In this document: one piece after another, positions 1-5,155 of the stretch | Layout: each line of letters opens with the position of its first letter | Position numbering within the stretch: the stretch's first letter is position 1 | Position numbers and translations under genes: made by a program | Notes under the pieces: model-generated | The model's database searches: none | The model's input: only the letters and a program-made list of their open reading frames with translations | What the model was told of the DNA's origin: nothing | Assembly (NCBI GenBank): GCA_019352125.1 | Contig: JABBNV010000148.1 | Location: forward strand, 1-5,155 | DNA length: 5,155 nucleotides | Source: Acidobacteriota bacterium | GTDB taxonomy: Bacteria; Actinomycetota; Actinomycetes; Actinomycetales; Micrococcaceae | Direction of reading: 5' to 3'

Positions 1-944
1 GGCGCCCGGCCCTCTTGATAGCCGAATCTGACCTCAATGACGCGGCTATGGTGTACCCGCGCAGCGCGGGTGGCCGTGGCATGAGCGGGCAGTGGAGTGA
101 TGATTTTCACCACGCGCTGCACTCCAACCTCACGGGGGAAATTGGCGGTTATTACGCGGATTTTGAGTCACTCGATTCCTTGGCGAAGGTACTCAAGGCA
201 GGCTTTTTTCACGACGGCGGATACTCCAGTTTTCGCGAACGCAATCACGGCGTGCCCATCAAGGCAGGGACGCCAGCCGCAGCGCTGGTGGTGTGCGCGC
301 AGGACCACGACCAGATTGGGAACCGCGCCCGGGGGGACCGGATCACCGAAGGGCTTAGCCCAGCTCAGCTTCGCCTGGGTGCCGCCGTCTTACTGCTGAG
401 CCCCTTCACTCCCATGCTTTTTATGGGGGAGGAATTCGCCGCCACTACGCCGTGGCAATTCTTCACCTCACACCCCGAACCCGAGCTGGGAGACGCGACG
501 GCGGATGGCCGGCTGGCGGAGTTTGAGCAGCTGGGGTGGGACGAAAGCGAAGTGCCGGACCCACAAGATCCCCGGACGTTCCTCGATTCCAAACTGGACT
601 GGACACAGGTCAGCACGGAGTGTGGCGCCAGTATCCTGGCCCTGTACCGAGACCTGATAGCCTTCCGCAGGGCACATCCAGACCTATGGAGCGGTGCTGT
701 GGGCGACGTTGCTGTGACGCACCAGCGTGAGGTTTTGACCTGGGATGTTGGCCCGTTGCGCGTGGTTGCCAACTTTGCTGGGTCACCCCGAGACATTGTT
801 GCCACGCAGCAGGATGGCGTCATGCCCAAGGTGCTCCTGACCACGGAGCCAGAGGATCAGCTGCGTCGGATAGGTGCAGGGTTGACCATTCCTGCGTATC
901 CCGTGGTGGTGTTGGAGCTTGCCGCTGACAGCACTGGCTGCTAG
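1..944 (+). CDS. treZ: Malto-oligosyltrehalose trehalohydrolase, C-terminal part (5' end outside window)
   Basis: This is a GH13 enzyme that hydrolyses the alpha-1,4 bond next to the trehalose end of maltooligosyl-trehalose. It releases trehalose in the cytoplasm, after TreY, in the TreY-TreZ route from glycogen or maltodextrin. The reading frame is open to the left edge (first full codon at 3-5). The family is about 560-600 residues long, so roughly 270 are missing. Numbering from the TTG at 15, Glu4 in AESDLND matches the family's general acid/base and Asp99 in DHDQIGNRARGDR matches the transition-state stabiliser. The nucleophile Asp lies upstream, outside the window. Other TreZ hallmarks are the GYYADF region (45-50), FMGEEFAATTPWQFF (about 136-150) and LDWTQ. 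A beta-rich C-terminal domain follows and ends at TAG 942-944. TreX/TreY genes would be expected upstream but cannot be seen. The family call is very secure. Confidence 0.95.
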   Translation, partial: RPALLIAESDLNDAAMVYPRSAGGRGMSGQWSDDFHHALHSNLTGEIGGYYADFESLDSLAKVLKAGFFHDGGYSSFRERNHGVPIKAGTPAAALVVCAQDHDQIGNRARGDRITEGLSPAQLRLGAAVLLLSPFTPMLFMGEEFAATTPWQFFTSHPEPELGDATADGRLAEFEQLGWDESEVPDPQDPRTFLDSKLDWTQVSTECGASILALYRDLIAFRRAHPDLWSGAVGDVAVTHQREVLTWDVGPLRVVANFAGSPRDIVATQQDGVMPKVLLTTEPEDQLRRIGAGLTIPAYPVVVLELAADSTGC

Positions 945-962
945 CCACAGCCCAGGACGGCA

Positions 963-968
963 TAGAAT
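963..968 (+). promoter_or_regulatory. Candidate -10 element (TAGAAT) for a leaderless methyltransferase mRNA
   Basis: TAGAAT fits the actinobacterial -10 consensus TANNNT. It ends six bases before the ATG at 975, so a start 6-7 bases downstream would put the first base of the mRNA at or next to the A of the ATG. No clear -35 is seen at 16-18 bases upstream, which is common in actinobacteria. The only purine-rich stretch before the start (AGGA at 954-957) lies 17 bases from the ATG, too far for a normal ribosome binding site. Both points favour leaderless initiation. The call rests on sequence only. Confidence 0.5.
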
Positions 969-974
969 CGATCC

Positions 975-2114
975 ATGACTTCTGCGCCGCGCCTGGACCT
1001 TGCGGCACTGCGTCGATTTCCCGATGTTGAGGCAGCTAATCTCTTTGCCAGTGACTCTGCGGACCGTCTATTGCTGGATACAGCGGACGCCCTGGAAGGA
1101 ATTCAACGTCCCGGCACCGTTGCGCTATTGGGGGATCACTACGGCGCGTTGACTCTAGGGGCACTGGACCAGCTGGGCGCGGTGGAGCCTCGCGTCTACC
1201 AGGACCTGCGGACCTCCCAGTTGGCGCTGGCTGCCAATGCCGAAAGCTTCGGCTACGCCAATGCGTATAGGCACCTTCCCCTGGGCCCGGAACTGCTCAG
1301 TGGAGTCTCCACCGTGTTACTGCAATTGCCCCGCAGCTTGGCGGAACTGGACCAGATTGCAGCCGCCGTTGCGCGCTACGCGGCCAGCGACGTCGTGGTT
1401 CTGGCTGGGGGCCGCATCAAACACATGAGCCGGGGCATGAACTCCGTTCTGGAGAAGTATTTTGGCCTGGTGTCCGTTGGCTTGGCGAGGCAGAAGGCGC
1501 GGGTGCTCAGCGCATACCTGCCGCGCGCTGACGCACCATCGGCGGAGTACCCGCAGCGAGAGTTTCATGCAGATCTTGATCTATGGGTGCACGCGCACGG
1601 AGCCGTTTTTGCCGGTACCTCGGTGGATATTGGCACACGATTCCTGCTGGATACTGTGCTGGCTGAGGGAATCACGGCCGGTACTGCGGTGGATCTTGGC
1701 TGTGGCTCAGGCATAGTGGCCGCTGTGCTGGCCAAGTCCCGGACAGGCCTGCACGTTACAGCCACGGATCGCTCTGAAGCTGCGGTGGCCTCGGCCATGG
1801 AGACAGCGAAGGCCAACGGCGTCGGCACTCAGGTCACTACGGTGCACGACGACGCGGCGTCTACGCTACCCGCCGGCAGCACGGAGTTGGTGGTATTGAA
1901 CCCGCCCTTCCACCTTGATGCGGCCGTCCACGCCGGAGCGGCGCTGAAACTCTTTGATGCAGCGGCTCGGTTGCTAGCGCCCGGTGGAGAACTCTGGACT
2001 GTCTACAACAGGCATTTGGACTATGCAGCGCAGTTAGAGCGTCGGGTAGGTCCCACGCGGGTGGTGGCCAGAAACCCCAAATTCAGCGTGGCCGTGTCCG
2101 TCCGCCGAAGCTGA
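975..2114 (+). CDS. Class I SAM-dependent methyltransferase, RlmG/RsmC-like (rRNA guanine-N2 type)
   Basis: This is a complete 379-residue protein, close in length to E. coli RlmG (23S rRNA m2G1835 methyltransferase). It shares that enzyme's two-domain plan: a degenerate N-terminal Rossmann-like domain (about 1-185) followed by a catalytic domain. The catalytic half shows VDIGTRF (about 217-223), matching LDIGARF in RlmG. SAM motif I is DLGCGSG at 240-246, and Asp265 in ATDRS is the probable ribose-binding acid. Motif IV is NPPFH at 309-313, typical of enzymes methylating exocyclic amino groups. NRHLDY at 345-350 matches RlmG more closely than RsmC. The N-terminal pattern (LRRFP, DHYGALTLGAL) also resembles RlmG. 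The likely reaction is N2 methylation of a guanine in rRNA; the exact site in this organism is inferred and could differ. The gene starts 30 bases after treZ, but a -10 sequence right before the ATG suggests its own promoter. No gene symbol is given because RlmG and RsmC cannot be separated firmly. Confidence 0.85.
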   Translation: MTSAPRLDLAALRRFPDVEAANLFASDSADRLLLDTADALEGIQRPGTVALLGDHYGALTLGALDQLGAVEPRVYQDLRTSQLALAANAESFGYANAYRHLPLGPELLSGVSTVLLQLPRSLAELDQIAAAVARYAASDVVVLAGGRIKHMSRGMNSVLEKYFGLVSVGLARQKARVLSAYLPRADAPSAEYPQREFHADLDLWVHAHGAVFAGTSVDIGTRFLLDTVLAEGITAGTAVDLGCGSGIVAAVLAKSRTGLHVTATDRSEAAVASAMETAKANGVGTQVTTVHDDAASTLPAGSTELVVLNPPFHLDAAVHAGAALKLFDAAARLLAPGGELWTVYNRHLDYAAQLERRVGPTRVVARNPKFSVAVSVRRS

Positions 2115-2269
2115 TTCTTAATCCAGTATGTGGCGTCGCCGCCAGCTGCAGTGGGCCAGGTCCCCAGTGTGACAAGGCTACGGTCAGCGAGTCGTTGGGC
2201 TGATAGCCGGAATTATCCCCAGCATTGGATAGATTGACTACTGTCAGGCACAGGACTTGGGGCATTGGC

Positions 2270-2275
2270 TAGAAT
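2270..2275 (+). promoter_or_regulatory. Candidate -10 element (TAGAAT) upstream of the ROK regulator gene
   Basis: This hexamer is identical to the TAGAAT before the methyltransferase gene and lies 118 bases upstream of the regulator's GTG. Transcription from it would start near 2282 and give a leader of about 110 nt containing the palindrome at 2295-2318. No -35 sequence is convincing at the expected spacing: the TTGACT at 2234-2239 is 30 bases away, too far. Another promoter closer to the gene is possible. Confidence 0.35.
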
Positions 2276-2294
2276 TCAAAGAGCGCGCAAGTTC

Positions 2295-2318
2295 AGCGGT
2301 GATATCGATAGCACCGCT
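2295..2318. promoter_or_regulatory. 24-bp near-perfect palindrome, candidate operator of the ROK regulator
   Basis: The arms are AGCGGTG (2295-2301) and CACCGCT (2312-2318). They flank a fully palindromic TATCGATA core (2303-2310) that shares the same centre. Eleven of twelve base pairs match; the only mismatch is A2302 against G2311. It lies 75 bases before the regulator's GTG and just downstream of a predicted -10, where a bound repressor would block transcription. Known ROK repressors (XylR, Mlc, NagC) bind palindromic sites of similar length, and self-regulation is common in the family. An alternative is a hairpin in the leader RNA. No T-run follows, so an intrinsic terminator is unlikely. 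The palindrome is certain; its role as an operator is inferred. Confidence 0.6.
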
Positions 2319-2383
2319 ACGCATCAGCCACACGGGCTAAGGCGCCGTTCGGTTGATCAGTGAGCGAACAATAGCGGTTAGAA

Positions 2384-2389
2384 AGAGGA
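2384..2389 (+). promoter_or_regulatory. Ribosome binding site selecting the GTG start at 2394
   Basis: AGAGGA ends four bases before GTG 2394-2396, with the GAGG core five bases away, which is an acceptable Shine-Dalgarno position. The next in-frame Met is codon 18 (2445). It would leave the helix-turn-helix intact but has only weak purine-rich sequence before it, so the GTG is preferred. Confidence 0.65.
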
Positions 2390-2393
2390 CATC

Positions 2394-3635
2394 GTGGCAG
2401 AAGTGCGGGCATCCGCCCCCCGGCGAGGAACCAATCTACCCAGAATGGGGGACTTCAATGTAGCCGTGATCCTCGATGCAATCCGGCGCTCTCCCGATGG
2501 GCTGAGTCGTGTTGAGCTGGCCTCCGTAGTGGGCTTGGCTCCCCAGACGGTTTCCAATATTTGCCGACGTTTATTGGATCAGAATCTGATCATTGAAGCC
2601 GGCAAAGAAATCCTTGGTCCGGGAAAGCCGCGCACCATTCTGGTGCTCAACCCGAAGGGTATGTATGCGGTAGGGCTGCATATCGATCCCACTGTCATTA
2701 CCTATGCTGTACTGAATCTACTGGGCGAGGTGGTTGCCCACCGGGCTCACGCTACGGACCCCAAAGCCACTCCGGAACAATCCATGGCTGCCATGGCCGG
2801 TCAAGTACTGGAGCTGATTGCAGAGTCCGGGGTGGATCAATCACGGATTGCCGGTCTGGGCGTGGCAACGCCTGGCCCTATCGATTCCAGAAATGGCACT
2901 GTGGTAAATCCGCCCCACCTGCCGGGGTGGTCCAACGTGGCCCTGCGCGATACCTTGGCGCAGGCAACCTCTCTGCCCGTGCTGGTAGACAAGGATGTTA
3001 CAGCGGCGGCAGTGGCTGAAATATGGACCGGCGGAGCCATCGGTACGGGGAGCTTCCTGTTCCTGTACTTGGGCACCGGGCTTGGTTGCGGGATCGTCAT
3101 CAATGATGAGGTGGTCCGCGGGACATCGGGCAATGCAGGTGAAATTGGGCACATCATCACGGATCCGGATGGTGCTGACTGCGACTGTGGACGCCGCGGC
3201 TGCATCAAGTCTTCCTGCATGCCGGAATCGTTGGTTGAGTTTGCGATTCAGCAGGGAGTTCCGGCCGAACAGCTCGGCGCGACCCTACCAGATCAGTTGA
3301 CCGCTCTGGCGGAGCTGGCCGGTGCCGGTGACGTGCGTGCGCAACGCGTGATCACTGACTGTGCCCGCCGGGTGGGCAACGCCGTGTCAGTCCTGACCAA
3401 CTTCCTGGACGTTGAGCGTGTGGTTTTTGGTGGCCCCTTTTGGCCCCAGCTTTCCGAATCGTTCCTGCGCGAAATTCCGCAGGTAGTGGCCGCGCTCAGC
3501 GCCACGGCGCAGGTGCACAATGTGGAGATTGTCGGCTCCGAGGTGGGGCAGGATGTAGGCGCGGTCGGGGCCGCCTGTTTGGTCCTGGAACACACCTTGA
3601 GCCCGCACGCTGAACAGCTGCTGCTGAGCACCTAA
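2394..3635 (+). CDS. ROK-family transcriptional regulator (NagC/XylR type)
   Basis: This 413-residue protein has an N-terminal winged helix-turn-helix and a ROK sugar-binding domain. The DNA-binding part spans about 20-85: the helix-turn-helix is about 37-61 (LSRVELASVVGLAPQTVSN), with a wing around GPGKPRT (75-81). The ROK domain includes the PGPID loop, DKDVTAAAVAE with Asp201 at the catalytic-Asp position, and LGTGLGCG. It also has GEIGH (Glu250, His253) and the zinc motif CDCGRRGC (Cys263, Cys265, Cys270). The ATP-binding DxGxT of ROK kinases is absent; the equivalent stretch around 94-102 reads GLHIDPTVI. It is therefore a regulator, not a sugar kinase. Two sugar-contact positions are unusual: Lys200 replaces the common Asn, and Lys272 replaces the Glu of the usual GCxE. 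Such proteins normally repress sugar uptake or catabolic genes until a sugar or sugar phosphate binds. No such genes are adjacent here, so the regulon and ligand are unknown. The near-perfect palindrome upstream suggests autoregulation. Confidence 0.93.
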   Translation: MAEVRASAPRRGTNLPRMGDFNVAVILDAIRRSPDGLSRVELASVVGLAPQTVSNICRRLLDQNLIIEAGKEILGPGKPRTILVLNPKGMYAVGLHIDPTVITYAVLNLLGEVVAHRAHATDPKATPEQSMAAMAGQVLELIAESGVDQSRIAGLGVATPGPIDSRNGTVVNPPHLPGWSNVALRDTLAQATSLPVLVDKDVTAAAVAEIWTGGAIGTGSFLFLYLGTGLGCGIVINDEVVRGTSGNAGEIGHIITDPDGADCDCGRRGCIKSSCMPESLVEFAIQQGVPAEQLGATLPDQLTALAELAGAGDVRAQRVITDCARRVGNAVSVLTNFLDVERVVFGGPFWPQLSESFLREIPQVVAALSATAQVHNVEIVGSEVGQDVGAVGAACLVLEHTLSPHAEQLLLST

Positions 3636-3655
3636 GGAACACGTCCTTTTATAAC

Positions 3656-3717
3656 GGTTTAGCAACCTGGTTGTCGGATATCTCCATTCGATATATGTTT
3701 ACACAGAGGGGCTCTGT
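3656..3717. repeat. Cluster of short inverted repeats in the convergent spacer
   Basis: Four small inverted repeats are packed into about 60 bases between the ROK gene and the shared terminator. They are GGTT/AACC (3656-3667), CAACC-T-GGTTG (3663-3673, overlapping the first), ATATC/GATAT (3678-3694) and ACAGAG-GGG-CTCTGT (3703-3717). The stretch is more AT-rich than the flanking genes. A weak promoter-like pair is also present on the + strand: TTGTCG at 3671-3676, a 17-base spacer, then TATGTT at 3694-3699. The repeats may be protein sites, part of the regulator's 3' untranslated RNA, or chance. No credible protein-coding gene lies here. Confidence 0.3.
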
Positions 3718-3801
3718 TCTGTGGCGCGATTGGGGGCGGCACAGCACACGGATTGCCCTCTCTTTTCTGTCAATGCAAGCCCTCGGTATTGGTGCCGTGG
3801 G

Positions 3802-3830
3802 GAAGGGCGGCCGTCGCCGTGCCGCCCTTC
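3802..3830. terminator. Hairpin terminator shared by the convergent ROK and acyl-CoA synthetase genes
   Basis: A perfect 10-bp GC-rich stem, GAAGGGCGGC (3802-3811) with GCCGCCCTTC (3821-3830), closes a nine-base loop. It lies 166 bases after the ROK stop codon and 18 bases after the synthetase stop on the opposite strand, so it can serve both transcripts. Neither side has a strong T-run, which is frequent for actinobacterial terminators. The stem and its convergent setting support the call. Confidence 0.75.
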
Positions 3831-3848
3831 GTTGGCAGTCGCATACGC

Positions 3849-5155
3849 CTAGTTGGAGAGACCCAGCATCTCCACCGTGGTTGCACGCATGTCCATCTTG
3901 CGCACCTTGCCGGTGACCGTCATGGGAAACTCGTCCACCACCAACACATAGCGCGGAATCTTGTGACGGGATAGCTGACCGTCACAGAAGGTGGCAATAT
4001 CTGCCTGATTAAGCGGCGGAGCACCAGCCCGTAGCCGGATCCACGCGCACAGCTCCTCGCCGTATTTGGTATCGGGCACACCAATCACCTGCACGTCTGC
4101 GATGTCTGGGTGGGTGTAGAGGAATTCCTCGATTTCCCTTGGGTACAGGTTTTCGCCGCCGCGAATCACCATGTCCTTGATGCGGCCCACAATATTGACG
4201 TAGCCGTCGTCGCGCATTTGTGCCAAATCACCGGTATGCATCCAGCGGGCCTCATCGATGGTGGCCACGGTCTTTTCCGGATCCTGCCAGTAGCCCAGCA
4301 TCACGCTATAGCCGCGTGTGCAGAACTCTCCGGCGGTACCACGCGGCACCGTCAGCCCGGTGGCCGGATCGATGATCTTCACCTCCAGATGCGGGTGGAC
4401 GCGACCCACAGTGCTGGTGCGCCGGTCAACGTCGTCGTCCGGTTGGGTTTGCATGGACACGGGGGACGTCTCCGTCATGCCGTAGGCAATGGCTACGTCT
4501 GTCATGTGCATCTGTTCCATGCAGCGCTTCATCACCTCCACAGGGCACGGTGAGCCTGCCATGATTCCGGTGCGCAGGCTGGACAAATCGAACTCGCTGA
4601 AATTAGCCAGGTTCTGCTCCGCAATGAACATGGTGGGTACGCCGTACAGGGCCGTGCAACGCTCTGCGGCCACAGCAGCCAGGGTTGCTGCAGGATCAAA
4701 AGTGGGTGCGGGGATCACGATGGTGGCGCCGTGCGCGGTAGCCCCCAGGTTTCCCATCACCATTCCAAAGCAGTGGTAGAACGGCACGGGCAGGCACATC
4801 CGGTCCGCCTCGGTGATGCGGATAGTCTCCGTGACGAAGTAGCCGTTATTGAGAATATTGTGGTGGCTCAGGGTAGCCCCCTTGGGGTATCCCGTGGTGC
4901 CGGAGGTGTATTGGATATTGATGGCGTCATCCGCGCTGAGCGTTTCCATCCGTTGCTGCAACTCGCTGGCGGGCACGCTAGCACCGCTGGCCACCAAAGC
5001 ATCCCAACTGGCGTCCTGAAGGTACACAGCGTGCCGCAGCTCGGGGCAATCGGCGGCCACCTCATTGACCATGGCGGCATAGTCCGTTGTCTTGTAGGAG
5101 GATTCGGCCACCAGCAGGGACATGCCGCTCTGCGTGATGGCATACCGGAGTTCAT
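3849..5155 (-). CDS. AMP-forming acyl-CoA synthetase, ACSF2/FadD type (N-terminus outside window)
   Basis: This enzyme activates a fatty acid with ATP to an acyl-adenylate and transfers it to CoA, feeding beta-oxidation or lipid synthesis. About 435 residues are visible; the family is about 540-560, so roughly 110-120 N-terminal residues lie beyond the edge. The frame is open to the edge, and the ten codons before the Met at 5121-5123 (ELRYAITQSG) still match the family, so that Met is internal. Numbering from it, the AMP-binding P-loop YTSGTTGYPKG is at 72-82 and the adenine motif YGMTETSP at 214-221. TGD is at 297-299, the hinge region GRIKDMVIRGGENLYP at 313-328, and the catalytic lysine Lys406 is in TGK. 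The C-terminal adenylation subdomain is complete and ends in MLGLSN. Overall it resembles human ACSF2 and bacterial medium-chain acyl-CoA ligases; chain-length preference cannot be read from the sequence. The gene converges on the ROK gene and shares the hairpin at 3802-3830. All visible catalytic motifs are intact. Confidence 0.93.
   Translation of the reverse strand, partial: ELRYAITQSGMSLLVAESSYKTTDYAAMVNEVAADCPELRHAVYLQDASWDALVASGASVPASELQQRMETLSADDAINIQYTSGTTGYPKGATLSHHNILNNGYFVTETIRITEADRMCLPVPFYHCFGMVMGNLGATAHGATIVIPAPTFDPAATLAAVAAERCTALYGVPTMFIAEQNLANFSEFDLSSLRTGIMAGSPCPVEVMKRCMEQMHMTDVAIAYGMTETSPVSMQTQPDDDVDRRTSTVGRVHPHLEVKIIDPATGLTVPRGTAGEFCTRGYSVMLGYWQDPEKTVATIDEARWMHTGDLAQMRDDGYVNIVGRIKDMVIRGGENLYPREIEEFLYTHPDIADVQVIGVPDTKYGEELCAWIRLRAGAPPLNQADIATFCDGQLSRHKIPRYVLVVDEFPMTVTGKVRKMDMRATTVEMLGLSN

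Noticed and set aside
690..698. AGCGGTGCT in treZ as a second operator copy
   Set aside because: It matches one half of the 2295-2318 palindrome but has no matching second arm, and it lies in coding sequence.
2131..2144. Small hairpin TGGCG/CGCCA after the methyltransferase stop as a terminator
   Set aside because: The stem is only five pairs with a four-base loop and no T-run follows; too weak to call.
2234..2239. TTGACT as a -35 element
   Set aside because: No -10-like hexamer lies 16-19 bases downstream; the nearest good one (2270-2275) is 30 bases away.
3634..3648. AAGGA/TCCTT mini-hairpin overlapping the ROK stop codon, followed by TT
   Set aside because: A five-pair, AT-containing stem is too weak for termination, and a much better hairpin lies at 3802-3830.
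3671..3916. An 81-codon + strand frame in the convergent spacer
   Set aside because: It runs through the terminator hairpin into the synthetase gene, lacks a ribosome binding site, and its arginine- and serine-rich product looks like non-coding translation.
4110..4553. A 147-codon + strand open frame inside the acyl-CoA synthetase gene
   Set aside because: It lies fully antisense to a gene with intact catalytic motifs and resembles no family I know; long antisense frames are expected in GC-rich DNA. The same applies to minus-strand frames at 365-844 and 2837-3220.
5121..5123. ATG (minus strand) as the start of the synthetase
   Set aside because: The frame continues to the edge with codons matching the family, and starting here would remove over 100 residues of the adenylation domain.

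Overview
The window looks like an ordinary chromosomal segment of a GC-rich actinobacterium. The protein families, the GC-rich third codon positions, the GTG start and a TAGAAT -10 set directly before an ATG all fit this. The style is closest to Arthrobacter and other Micrococcaceae, but that placement is an impression. Occasional TTA codons (for example in treZ and the methyltransferase gene) argue against an extreme-GC streptomycete. No mobile element, CRISPR array, tRNA or rRNA is visible.

Layout. Positions 1-944 (+) hold the C-terminal part of malto-oligosyltrehalose trehalohydrolase (TreZ), cut by the left edge. After a 30-bp gap, 975-2114 (+) encodes a complete two-domain SAM-dependent methyltransferase of the RlmG/RsmC rRNA guanine-N2 type, probably read from its own leaderless transcript. 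A 279-bp intergenic region follows; it contains a TAGAAT -10 candidate and a nearly perfect 24-bp palindrome at 2295-2318. Next is a ROK-family transcriptional regulator at 2394-3635 (+). A 213-bp convergent spacer contains several short inverted repeats and a 10-bp-stem hairpin at 3802-3830. Finally 3849-5155 (-) is an AMP-forming acyl-CoA synthetase of the ACSF2/FadD type, whose N-terminus lies beyond the right edge.

How the genes relate. They do not form one pathway. TreZ releases trehalose from maltooligosyl-trehalose, the methyltransferase probably modifies rRNA, the ROK protein is a sugar-type regulator with no transport or catabolic genes next to it here, and the synthetase activates fatty acids. 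Each appears to be its own transcription unit. The most notable signal is the 24-bp palindrome just downstream of the predicted regulator promoter. It is a plausible autoregulatory operator for the ROK protein, whose sugar-site residues differ from the family consensus. I found no convincing sign of a new multi-gene system.
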